The notes below the pieces were generated by a model that had not been told where the DNA came from, made no database searches, and saw only the letters and a list, made by a program, of their open reading frames with translations. This document shows positions 18,746 through 30,274 of a stretch of 64,000 bases of DNA, in pieces; the stretch's first letter is position 1, and the number at the start of each line of letters is the position of its first letter. Source of the stretch: Hygrophila difformis (taxonomy: Eukaryota > Streptophyta > Magnoliopsida > Lamiales > Acanthaceae); the NCBI GenBank assembly GCA_030278955.1, contig JAOANR010000006.1, forward strand, positions 10,253,915 through 10,317,914. Reading direction: 5' to 3'. The translations under genes were made by a program, and so were the position numbers.

Positions 18746-21700
18746 TGGAGGCACAACCGAATCAAGCGATCGAGTTCGAATCGGCTGAACTCGGAGTTTC
18801 AGACGACAAAGCATGATGGAGCGATTTAATAGACGCAATTCCAAAGCGAACGCCGGATTTCAAAGCTCAAGACCCCTTGAAAATGGTCAACGTTGGTACA
18901 GACGAACACCCGAGGGAGATCCCGTTGAGTGCAAATCTTGATCAGCAGATGACAAGCCGATTCAAGGAGGTTCTAGTCGAATTCAAGGATTGTTTCGCAT
19001 GGGACTATACAGAGATGCCAGGATTGGAGCGGTCAATTGTAGAGCACAGACTGCCTATTAAAGAAGGGTTCAGGCCACAAAAACAGCCGGCCAGGAGGGC
19101 AGCGCCCGAATTAGTCCCAAAAATAAAAGAAGAAATAGAGAAATTGTTAGCGGCCGGGTTTGTTAGGCCAGCTAAATATGTAGAATGGCTATCAAACATT
19201 GTTCCTGTAATAAAGAAGAATGGAAAATTGAGAGTTTGTATTGATTTCAGGAATCTTAATATAGCCACTCCAAAAGATGAGTATATGATGCCTATTGTTG
19301 ACTTGTTGATTGATTCGGCCGCAAAACAGGGAATGCTATCTTTCATGGATGGATATTCAGGATACAACCAAATTTTTATGGCCGAAGAAGACATTCACAA
19401 GACTGCATTTCGGTGCCCTGGTGCCATAGGGATATATGAATGGGTGGTGATGCCGTTCGGACTGAAGAATGCAGGAGCTACATACCAGAGAGCCATGAAC
19501 TATGTTTTCCATGACCTAATAGGGGATTGTGTTGAAGTCTATATCGACGACGTCATGGTCAGATCCAAAGATATCGAAAGCCACTTGAACGATTTGCGGA
19601 AGGTGTTCATAAGGATGAGGCTGCATGGAGTCAAGATGAATCCAGCCAAGTGTGCTTTCGGAGTACAGGCAGGAAATTTTCTCGGGTTCCTGGTACATAA
19701 CAAAGGAATAGAAGTTGATGCGAACAAAACCAGGGCTATCCAAGAAGCCAAACCTCCACATGATAAGAAAAGTCTACAGAAGTTTCTTGGAAAGATCGGT
19801 TTCCTGAGACGATTCTTAGCAAATGCGGCTGGAAAGTCGAAACCACTAACCGATTTATTGAGGTTGAAGAAGGAAGAGGAGTTCAAATGGGGAGTCGACC
19901 AACAAAAAGCCTTCGAACAATTGAAGCAGGATTTGATGAATCCACCTGTGTTGGTTCCTCCAATTTTAGGACGGCCATTGAAGTTGTATATAGCAGCGGC
20001 CGAAGAATCTATTGGAGCATTACTGGCGCAAGAAGACGATGAAGGAAGGGATCGGGCGATTTACTATGTTAGCCGAATCCTAAGGGACGCCGAAGTAAGG
20101 TACTCGCCGATTCATAAACTATGTTTAAGTCTTTATCATGCATGCCAGAAATTAGAATATTATATCCAGCCAAGGCAAGTGATAGTGGTAGCTTCGGTTG
20201 ACATAGTTAAGATTATGATGAATGATCCGGTCAGTAGCCGAAGAATGGCCAAATGGGCCATGAAGTTAAATGCATACGATTTGAGATATCAACCTTTGAG
20301 GGCTATGAAAGGACAGATTGTAGCCGATTTTCTGGCTGATCATGTGATACACCCGATGACCGATGACATCGATTATCAGGATCGGCCGAAAGAAATTGGT
20401 GAGATAGGAATTGTATACTTGCAACCATGGGTAATGACATTTGATGGTTCTAAAGCCGCTTCAGGAGTTGGAGCAGGGTTTACCCTACAAACACCGGAGG
20501 GCAAGATATACAAATATTTCGTGCAACTGCCAGAGTCATATACGAATAACCAAGCTGAATATAAAGCGTTAATTTCGGGATTACAACGGTTGATAGAAGA
20601 AGGAGTCAGAGCGATCATTGTCAAAGGAGACTCGCAAGTAGTTGTCCAGCAATTACTAGGCGATTTTTCGGTTAAGAGTTCTCAGTTGATTAGATTGTAT
20701 GAAGAAGCGGTTACTTTGTTAGAAGAATTTGATGAGGTGTACATTGAATATATCCCGAGAGAAAAGAACGAAGTAGCCAATGAATTGGCTCAGCATGCAG
20801 CTAAATATCGGTTGATGCCGATAGCAGGAAATGTAGAAGTACGTTTGACCGAAACAGAGAAGGCCGAATGGATAAAAAAGATAGCACATACATTAGAAGA
20901 TCCTTCGGAGGCTAATCCAGCCGAAAAACGGAAAGCGATGGACTACGTCATAATAGGAGGATTATTATTCAAGCGTGCTATTGTTGGAATATTGCTCAGA
21001 TGTGTCGGAGAAGAAGACGCTAGAAGGGTAATGGGAGAGGTTCATGAAGGAATATGTGGTGCACATCGGGCAGGAAAATCGATGAAGTGGAGTATTATTC
21101 GGCTGGGATATTATTGGCCGAATATGGGTCCTGATTGTGAAAAATATGCAAGAGGATGCAGCGAATGTCAAAAACATGGGCCGATTCAAAAGTTACCGGC
21201 CGAAGAATTACACATAATGATCAAACCATGGCCATTCAGAGGATGGGCCATGGACATCATAGGAAAAGTTCATCCCTCTTCATCGAAAAGACATGAGTTC
21301 GTGCTAGTGGCAACAGATTATTTCACGAAATGGGCCGAAGCTCAGGCGTATGTCAGTATTTCACAAGAGGAGGTGATTGAGTTTATCAAGAGACAGTTGA
21401 TTTATAGATTCGGGATCCCACAGACGATTCTAACAGATAGAGGAACTGTATTTGTGGGAGAAAAAGTCAAGGCCTTCGCAGACGAATACGGGATAAAAAT
21501 TGTGCATTCGTCACCATATTACCCGCAAGGAAATGGACAAGCAGAGGCCACAAACAAACAGCTAATAGGAATTATAAAGAAAATGATTGAAGATCAACCA
21601 AGAAAATGGCACGAAAAGTTATCTGAAGCATTGTGGGCTTATCGAAATGCTAAAACTTCAGCTACTGGGTTTACACCATTTCGGCTGACTTATGGAATGG

Positions 21701-22116
21701 ATGTAGTATTGCCAGCCGAAATAACAGTGCCGACTTTGAGAACAAGCCAGGCGGATTCAATGTCGGCCGAACAGTATGATCGTGCGATGAAAGATGAGTT
21801 ATTGGAGATAAATTCCAATCGGGTGCAAGCCTTTGAGAATTTGCAGAAAAATAAAGATATTGTGGCCGATTGGTACAATAAGCGAATTCGTCTTAAGCGG
21901 TTTGAAGTTGGAGACTTAGTTTGGAAAGTTATATGGCCACCTAAGCAGAAGGATGGCCGATTAGGTAAGTGGAGTCCCAATTGGGAGGGACCATTTATTG
22001 TTCATACAAGATTACCGAATGGAGCATACGTTCTGGTGGACGAAAATGGTGAGCAGATGTCAAATCCAGTTAATGCAAGATACATGAAGAAATATTATCC
22101 ATCAGTATGGGATTAA
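18745..22116 (+). CDS. Retrotransposon Pol: RT, RNase H, second RNase H, integrase
   Basis: Long frame (1079 codons open from 18877). RT has the palm motif YIDD near codon 222 (19540-19551) plus VCIDFRNLN and MPFGLKNAGATYQR upstream. RNase H follows at about codons 350-480. A second, archaeal-type RNase H starts near codon 520 with TFDGSKAASGVGAGF and includes GDSQVVVQQL. Integrase has an HHCC zinc finger (GAHRAGK ... CSECQKHG, codons about 722-768) and the D,D35E core (MDIIG, TDRGTVF, GQAEATNK). The catalytic residues I could locate are present. A TGA at 18814-18816 interrupts the first 90 codons of the frame that starts at the TGATG overlap, so the enzyme core is intact but its link to the protease is not. 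Confidence 0.9.
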
Positions 22117-23186
22117 ACATTAAGTGATGCGAAAGAGTAAAGATTTTATTGCATGAACGAATAAGTACCAAAAGGGTGCTACTTCGGCCGAAAGCGGCGT
22201 CGATAGCCCAAAATTACAATATACAAGGGAAACGTCCTATACTAAGCAGGCATATACAAGGGAAAGGTCCTCGAAAGACATTCAGCCTTGTAGAAATGCC
22301 GCTAAAAACTATCATCAACACAGAAGCAGGGCACAGTTGCTTGCCCCAGAACAGTATTGCCGATTTAGGTCCGACCACCGAACTTCTACTCTAGGATACG
22401 ATAGAACGAAGAGTACAACGTCCCAGAGGTAGAAGTCAAACTCGGGTACAGCATCCGCACGACCTCAGACAGAAGAAGGAGGAGTGCAGCGAGGCAGTCA
22501 CCCAAAAACGGTGGAAGGGGGAAAGGAGGGAAGAATAACTAAGGGTAGTTATTCCCCCCATTAGAAAAGGTCCGACAGGATATGCATCCGCAAAGTCGAA
22601 AAGGGGCACACCAGCATAGCCGTCGAGACCTTCATTTGGAATAATAGATAAAGGTCCTCGTCCACACGAACATGGTGAAAGGGGCATTAGTTGAACTCGT
22701 GTTGCATAAGCAAAAGATTTTCGTACCACGTCTGGAAATCCTTGCACAAGAATACTTGCCAAAGACCATGGAGGAACCGGAGACATGAAGTTGAGCAATG
22801 AGAAAGGGAGATCCATATTGTTAGAGAAAAAAGAGAAAAAGGAAGTGATAGATAAGTGTCAACAATGCCGGGTATTTATAGGAAGGGATAAGTACTCGGC
22901 GGAAGAAACGGTCAATAGTAAATGTTATTTATGGGAAAACGTTACAGCTGATTCCCGGAAAAAGCTGCTAATATTCAGAAATCAACAATAAAGGAGACCG
23001 AAAACAATGGAATTAACGGGATACGAATCGCATTACAGAAGATACAAAAGATACGAATCCAAGTACAATGTATCGGCCAACATAGTCTAAAAAAGGCCGA
23101 TTACAGCTGTCAAGAGAAAAAGAGTGACCGAAATTTACACTTGACAAAAGACAAGTCAAAACACAGAATTGATATATAAAAACAAA
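22117..23186. other. Tat element spacer after integrase
   Basis: No convincing protein. Short tandem echoes of ATACAAGGGAAA/GGTCCT occur around 22220-22275. It is probably non-coding 3' sequence shared by the sense and antisense transcripts. Confidence 0.5.
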
Positions 23187-26100
23187 TTAGTGGTCTTCCT
23201 GGTCATCAAAAGGAACAGTATCATCCAAGCCTCGCGAAGTAGCGGTAGTAGGATTAACCGAAGACGTCATCAGATTCGGACTTGCTGAAGAAGAAGGGCC
23301 AGCAGTTTCATCAGGTGGGAGGTGAACGGTGGATGAACCAGCACCACAGGAAGCACCAGTTTTCCCTAGGAGAGAAAAAAGAAAAGGGGGAATAATAAGT
23401 AAGAGAGCATAAAAGAAAAATCACAACAGGAAATGGAAGGGAACAGGGTACCTGAAGGAATGATTGGCAAAGGTGGGTTATCGCCCGAATGGGAGGACTC
23501 TATCTCGGAAGGGTCCAAAGGAAATAAGACATGAGGAGAAGAGACGTGAACAACACTTTGCCCACCAAGGCTCTTGATGGCCGAATCCAGTTGACCAACC
23601 AAAGACTGGGTTTCGGCCCATTTTTCTTGGAAGGTACCAAGAATGAAATCGTTGAAACTGATCCGCATGGCCAAATAAGAAGCATCCTCCTGAGAATCCA
23701 AGATTTTGGCCCTGGGAGCTTCGGCCGATTGACGAAGGGTTTTGATCGATTGTTTCAGATCGGCCGATTTTCGCTTAGTTTGAGCCAAAATTAATTCCAA
23801 ATCATTCTCTTGTCGTTGGAGCTTGGCTATCTCAGACCGAATTAAAGAAAGGTCCTCGGACTGTTTGAGTTCCTGAGATTCCACTTCGGACAGCTTACTC
23901 ATTTGAGCCCGATACTCTGCTGAATAATTGTCGAAGATGGCTCGTGAAGAGGCTGCAGCCTCACGTTCGGCGGCAAGTTTATGTCGCATTTTTAAGTGAG
24001 CCATGAGTTCCTGATCCATTGAGAGGACAGACTTCGTAATCATCTGAAGAGTGCCATTCAGATTCAGAGATACCATCTCGTCATGAAATCGTTGCTCAAG
24101 ATGAGACAAGAGAATAAGGATCGGTTTAGGGTTGATGAATTCCACGTCAGATTGCCGGCCGATTAGATTACATAGCCTGGCCAAACAATCGCCAAGGTGA
24201 GTAGAAAGATCCGACGGACGAGAAACCAGAGAAGCAGGAGAAAAGAAATCATCCAAGACATGCCGATCAGGAAATGGTGATAAAGGGACCTGATCGGCAG
24301 GGGCTTCATCAGCAGTCATACCACTAGATGGGAGGCCAGACGGTTTTGGAACAACTAAAGACGAGGGTGTAACAGAATCCGTAATAGGCTGAGGACGATC
24401 GACCGAAAGAGGGACGGAAGGGTCGGCCGAAGTAGAGCTTGCAATCAAACCCCGAGGGTTAACAGCAGAAGAACTAGCATGAACGGCCAAATTACTGGTA
24501 CTGGCCGATGTGCGAAATTCGGCTACCGGAGAGGCCGATACCACAGTGGGAAGTGGAGGAACATCGGGTTGTGGCAAAACAGGTGGGACCTGACAAGAAT
24601 AAGAAAAAGAAATTAGTCGAAAGAAAGGAGCCTGGAAAAGGAAAAAGAGTAGTGTAACAAACCGCAAAAAGGGAGGCAGAGATTCTGCCAAGCGGTGAAT
24701 GAGACGAACGCCTTTTGGTCTGAGTAGGAGGGAGAAAGTCGATAAGAGAGGCCGAAGGCGAAGCAGGCCTTTTTCGACCAGGTTCTGAAGTAGAGGAGCG
24801 AGGAACATCTGAAAAAATCGGATAAGTGAGACAGAAAGGAAAAGGAACAAGCGATGATCAAAGAAAAAAGGGAAAGAAAAGAAACACACCTGGACGAGAA
24901 GCGGAAGACGAACCAAGAATGCGCTGAGGAGTGGAACCCGGAGATGATAAAGGGACAGAAGAGAATGCCAGAATAGGAGAGAAACCACCCCTCCGCAGGA
25001 CCGAATCAAGGTTGGCACTAAAAAAGGCACCAGCAACACCGTCCCACCAAGACTGAAAGCGGGAGGTAACGGACCCCGGACGAACGGCAAACTTCCAAAC
25101 CTTGAAAGAGATCAAACGTTTATGATAGAGGGAGCATTGCTGACGACTGGTAGAAGCAGAAAGGCGTCTACCGGCTCTGAGGGCCTCCACTAAGTCTTGA
25201 CCAAAGCCGAATTGACGGCTAACCAGATGGGGATTGTAAACTTCGAAAGGAATAGCAGACTTGGCAGATACAAATGTGGAACCATTGAAGATCGGACGGG
25301 GTAATATACACCTATTCCAGATTTGAGCAAAGGCTAAAGGAAGAGGAGTCCCGAAGGGGGAAGTAGCAATCTCCCTGACCCAAGCAAAGTCAGCTTTCCG
25401 GTAGTGATAATGGGAAAAGGATTGTTCGACAGTACGACCCAGGAAATAGTTGATCCAATGAGGGATCGATAAAGGAGGAAGAGATACTCTAAGAAGATCA
25501 GGAGCGATAAAATGATTAGGACGAATATCATGGGGAGGAAATTGGGAAATGTCGCGAAAGTGCCAAACCGACCACAAGTGAAGGAACCATAGCGGACCAC
25601 GGGCTTTATCAGACGAACCTTTTTCCCAACCCGACACAGTAGCCGAAATACCAGCATACAGATGAGCGAGGAAGAAATCGGCTGAGGGCAGGGTCACATG
25701 ATTAAGAAGTGCCGAAGCAAAAGAGTGTGTTTCGAGGAGAACACCCTTAGAAGGGACACACCAGAAGAATTTCGTAAGGAAATACATCATGAAAGCAAGA
25801 GGCTCTGAAGGGTGTGGAGCAGGCGAAATAGGATCACTCTGATGGGAAATGATCCAATTGGCAAAGGAATCGCCAGAGGAAAAGCCGGCATTTTTCTCCT
25901 TGGGCAACGACATGATAGCAAGGTTATCCCCACGAACAGAGAGGCCTAGGAGAAGTTTCACATCCTGAATGGTGGGAGTCATCATCCCCCAAGGGAAACA
26001 AAAACAGTTCACAGAAGGATTCCAAAAGCAAAGAAGGGCTTGAATAGGGCGAAGATCTGTGGGAAGTGGCAAGGTACTAAGGGAAATCATACGATAAACA

Positions 26101-26414
26101 TATGACTTATTCCAAGAGTCATGACAGTGGGGTTCGAGATGATGATATCACGCCACATAATCGGGAGAGGGCGAAGACCAATTAGCGAAAGATGAAGGGA
26201 AAAGCTTGGAAGAGAAACAAGGCTCATACAGAAGAACGGAACGATTATCAAAAATCCGAGCAGTACATTCATCGATGTCCTCAGGAATGCCCAACGGACC
26301 TAAGGAATAGAAGCCCTCAGGCAGGAGACGAACTGCAGAATGAGAAGCAAAAGAGTTCTCAACTCTGAGAAGATCAGCAGAAAGAGCAGTAACAGGAGCA
26401 GGAGGATTTTCCAT
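23187..26414 (-). pseudogene. Antisense intron-containing gene with plant-mobile-domain-like region
   Basis: Runs against the retrotransposon genes, from an ATG at 26412-26414 to TAA at 23187-23189. The first part (to about 24890) has residues reminiscent of the plant mobile domain found in MAIN-like proteins and several transposons (FWNPSVNCFCFPWGMMTPTIQDVKLLLGL split by Trp/Phe-rich helices; a first half ends at a TGA at 26148-26150). Later parts are Ser/Pro-rich, then a long heptad coiled coil (about 23600-24050). Frames connect only through apparent introns: donor near 24890 and acceptor near 24809, a second near 24660-24593, a third near 23453-23366. Extra antisense ORFs are known in plant Tat elements, while the function is unknown. 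The in-frame TGA suggests this copy is broken. Confidence 0.65.
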
Positions 26415-26601
26415 CGGAGAAGGTGGAAAGAGAGAGAGAGAGAGGAGAAGTTGGAAAGACAGTTCACTCCAAATACGTGGTAGGCTACGTAAATAGGGGA
26501 GTGATGGAGAGTATCCTCGAGAAGAAGAAAATAACCGCCAAAAGGAAGAAGAAAGGAAGATTACTTGGGCTCCTTCGCATATGAAAGCAATTCGCCCAAG
26601 T

Positions 26602-26609
26602 AAGGAGGG
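26602..26609 (+). promoter_or_regulatory. Polypurine tract of the Tat element
   Basis: AAGGAGGG four bases before the 3' LTR, the usual primer for plus-strand synthesis. It is shorter than many. Confidence 0.6.
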
Positions 26610-26613
26610 CATC

Positions 26614-27272
26614 TGTTGGGGCCATATGGAATAATGGGCCGCGAAAGAGCTATTGGGCCATAAGACGTGGGCCGGAAGAAAGAAGAAGTCCAAAAAGAAG
26701 ATGGGCTCAAGATTAGTAAGGCCGAAAGTACATAGTAAACCGAAGGGAGGGAATCGAGGCTGATAGAGATTTCGGCCGAAATAGGAAGGAACAGCCGAAA
26801 CCAAAACAACCGAATTGAAGAGAGAAAGAATTCGGCTCAGAGGAGTTAGCCGGAGAGCGGTTATTCCAGCTCCGGCTATAAATAGGGGTCGACACACTCA
26901 AAATCAGGGAGATCAATCCAACCCCCAAATTCCTTTTATCAAGTTTAATTCCTTGTTATCTTTACTGCTTTCTTTACAGCTTTCCTTTACAGCTTTCCTT
27001 AGAATCTAGCCTAGTTTGTAGCGGTTACCATTTCCAAATCCACCGTTGCTCCTTAGCAGCTGGTAGTTTGGTTCCCTGTTTTGGTGAATTCCGCCGTTGT
27101 TTCTTAACAACAGGCAGATTCTCCGTTGTATCTTGTTATTTTTGATCAATTCAAAGAAGATTCAGTCAATTGTGGGCGCATTATTGTTAATCCGAACCCG
27201 TAATCGGTTTGATCCTTTTCCGGTAGCCTCCCTTGAGGAGAAAAAGGTCCTTGGCTACACCCGAGCCAAACA
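26614..27272 (+). repeat. 3' LTR of the Tat element
   Basis: Same TG...CA ends as the 5' LTR. Differences from it: A to G about 25 bases in, T to C after the TATA box (GGGGTCGAC), the 4-bp deletion at TTACCATT, and T to G in TTAGCAGCTGG. Confidence 0.95.
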
Positions 27273-27393
27273 AGAATATCAATTTTTTTTATAATTTTTA
27301 ATTATATACAATTTAAATTATTAATTATTAAAAATGTGTATAGGCATGCGTGCATGAGGCCAATGTTGCATTTTTGAAAAAGACGGAGGTATA

Positions 27394-27768
27394 GTATATA
27401 GTTTTATTGTTAACTATAAATATTGTCCTCTACATAAATGAACATAGAAATGATAGAATTCTCACCATCAAAAAAAATAAAAAAAAAATGAAAAAGGAAT
27501 TCTCACCATTACGTATTGAATTAGGTTGAGGACTTGAGGCATTATTTGAATTCATGAATTTTAAATATTAGGTGTATTAGATAGTAAATGATTTCAAAGT
27601 AATTTAAATTAGTGTTAAATTCATAATTTTATTAGAGGAATTTTAAATATATTTTAAAACGAAACAATATAATTCTTCTTAGTAATTTATAATTCAAAAT
27701 TTTGTGTACTCCAAGTCCTCTCAAAACGTCTGAATCTAAACAAAGCCATCGGTCCTAGGGGACTTGCA
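27394..27768. other. Intergenic, no gene seen
   Basis: AT-rich with an A-run at 27470-27488. No coding signal. Confidence 0.4.
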
Positions 27769-27776
27769 CCCACAGA

Positions 27777-28186
27777 TAGGGTTGCAAACGAATCGAATCG
27801 AACCGAATACTGCAATATTCGATTTGATTTGTTAAGCTTCACGAATACTTTCGAATCGAATCGAATTATTCTATAAGGTAATTTAATATTGAAAAAATTA
27901 ATTTTTAATTATTAAAATTAAATATTTAGTTCGATTTATATATTAAATTTAGTACTTTAATTTCATATATAAATATATTCATATTAATTAATAAATATAT
28001 TCACTAAAAATAAATTTTAAATTATCTAACAAAGTTATTTTGCATATTTATATATTATTTTATATAAAATAAAATGTGTAATCGAATATCGAATCGAATC
28101 AAATATTATTCGAATATCAAAATTTCGAATAATTTCGAATCGAATCACGAATCGAAGCAAAAAAATTTGATTCTTTTGCAACCCTA
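27777..28186. repeat. hAT-like MITE, 410 bp
   Basis: Terminal repeats TAGGGTTGCAAACGAATCG and, inverse at the right, TAGGGTTGCAAAAGAATC. Exact 8-bp duplication CCCACAGA at 27769-27776 and 28187-28194. Subterminal zones are packed with GAATCGAATCGAA repeats, and the middle is AT-rich. No ORF. Confidence 0.9.
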
Positions 28187-28194
28187 CCCACAGA

Positions 28195-30183
28195 TCATAT
28201 CATAAATTCACAATAACAATAATATTCATGATCATTGCCCACTAATCCAATTAAATATTAGTAGCCCTTTTTGTTAATTAAAACATTAATTACTACTCAG
28301 AAGAGAAGAAAACAACGGCTTAAAATAATAGGGCGTGTGTCAGACACAGGACGAAGTAATTATAATATGCACCCCATGACACTAAAGTAAGTAGAAGTAT
28401 TTTGTTATTACAATTAGGGGATGAAATTCCAATTATTCTCAACCGAATTTCTTTAAAATAGCATATCATCAATCATACATGCATGCATATCATTTCTTGG
28501 TTATATGTACTTGTCTTTTCAACTTTACAATTCTAAAAATGCGGTTATTCAATTTTGATACGTTCCACTCGGGAGTAGGTTTGGGTGGTGGTCCCAGTAG
28601 AGTATAATTAATTTCAAGATTTTTTTTTATTATAATGATCGAAAAATTTAATTATTAAATTTTAGAACTCAATTAGAAAAATCGCATTAGTGAACTAGTT
28701 ATAAGGATCTAGCAATCCAGTACAAGTAGATAAAATTGAAAGTTTTTGCAGTAATTGAGGTCATCCTAATTAATTTCAGCATTTAATTAATTGTTTACTT
28801 AACAAAAAAAATTGTGTTTAATGATGGATTGTGCCACATTTTGTCTCATCACTCAGCAGTAGGTGGGCAGGCCTTGGGTTAAGATTTTGTGACAGAATTC
28901 TTATGGAATTTTGTATTGGTATACTTGTAATAATTTTAAAACGAATATACAACTTTTTTGACCTCTTTTCTACTCTTTAACAACCCTCACATGTGTCTGA
29001 ACAGAAAGCTAGTTTCTACCATCGAAAGGTATCTCTATTTTCCTTCTAGCGTTCTAACATTTTTGCTCGCCTTCTAAAATTGTCTTTTAAAAAGAAAAAA
29101 AGAAAAAGAGAACAATGGCTTTCTTCAATTTGCAGCACCTCATTTTCCGATTGCAATCAAATAGTGGAGTGGTTCCCATGTTCTTTTCCCTCTCTTCCTA
29201 TCATAGTGCTTAAATAATTCATTCCATTGGATTCATGAAGTAGTATATACTTGTAAAAACATTACTACATGCTACATCAATTTTTAAATATAGGTGGTGG
29301 TACCCACACTATGTCGCTCGATTTCACTCTAATTAAGATCTCTTCATTTTAGTCACTTTGAATAACCCTCCTTGATAAATTTTTTTTTAAAGAAAAAAAA
29401 ATATATATGTATGTATATATAGGCACAAAATCTTTTGGGTGAGATGATTTATTTTTTTCATTTCTCTCAAGTAATAGTACTCCATCTATCGTATCGCCTA
29501 TTAATATTTTTTTATTTTTTACACATTGTTTAATGCATTATAAGTAAAATCTATATAAAATATTTTTATATTATTTAAAAATAAGATACTACAATTTTTT
29601 TTTTTCGGGGGGATTAGATACTATAATTTAACAATGTAATTATGATAAAATTTTGTCAATTGGATAAACAATATTTAAAGGCAAATAAGACGATAATTTA
29701 AATTCACGCTATTTATGGATGGGTTGAGCTAATGCTCAAATCTTTTAACGCCTAACTTTACTTAATTTCATAATATAATAGCAGTATGTATTTAATTAAT
29801 TTTTATATATATTATATATATATATAGCGATGAAATTCATTTATCCCCTAATTTATAAATGGATTTGAAGTTCTTTCAAATTAGAGCATCAATCTAATAG
29901 TTTTGGTCCTAATAGTCATTGTTGGTTTCTTAAATTGAAATTTAAGGAAATGTAAGGGCAAATTTATTTTCATTCTTTTTAGTACTACTTTACAAGAGAT
30001 CATGTGGCTTAAAAGTACACGAGATTCTTTGTGTTTTCAAAATTAAAAGAATTAATACGTGTATTAAGATTAAATAAAGATTGCAATTTTTAAAACATGA
30101 GCAAGGCTGCATCATTTTAAAGGAAAAAAATTTTAAAAAAAAAACAAATGAATAAATATGAGCTTTACTCTGTTCTTTATTGC
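28195..30183. other. Intergenic, upstream of transporter 3
   Basis: About 2 kb of AT-rich DNA with A/T runs and a short TA repeat near 29806-29826. No gene, MITE ends or RNA gene were recognised. The first few hundred bases before 30184 presumably hold promoter elements. Confidence 0.45.
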
Positions 30184-30191
30184 TATAAATA
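30184..30191 (+). promoter_or_regulatory. TATA box candidate for transporter 3
   Basis: TATAAATA about 84 bp before the ATG, within TGCTATAAATACAAGA. The same core is present upstream of transporters 1 and 4. Confidence 0.6.
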
Positions 30192-30274
30192 CAAGATAGG
30201 TTTCCCCTGCCTTGCCATCACCGCTAGCACCATTGGCTATAGATTTTTTTTGTATTGCAAACTGCAATTCCAAT

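Larger units (their letters stand above)
14680..27272 (+). mobile_element. Tat-lineage Ty3/gypsy LTR retrotransposon, 12.6 kb
   Basis: Complete structure: 5' LTR, primer binding site, gag, protease, reverse transcriptase, RNase H, a second (archaeal-type) RNase H and integrase, a long spacer with an antisense gene, purine tract and 3' LTR. Flanked by the 5-bp duplication AGAAT (14675-14679, 27273-27277). The order RT-RNaseH-second RNaseH-integrase and the large extra region before the 3' LTR are known hallmarks of plant Tat/Ogre/Retand elements. LTRs are 663 and 659 bp and differ, by my reading, at three bases and one 4-bp indel, so the insertion is recent. The plus-strand frame is broken at four points, so this copy is probably not autonomous. 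It separates transporters 2 and 3. Confidence 0.95.
14530..27393. repeat. Stowaway-like MITE split by the LTR retrotransposon
   Basis: The left part (14530-14679) starts TACTCCCTCCGTC and the right part (27273-27393) ends AGACGGAGGTATA. Removing the retrotransposon plus one AGAAT restores the family order (TTTTAGAAT joined to ATCAATTTT). This fixes relative age: MITE first, retrotransposon second. Confidence 0.85.
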
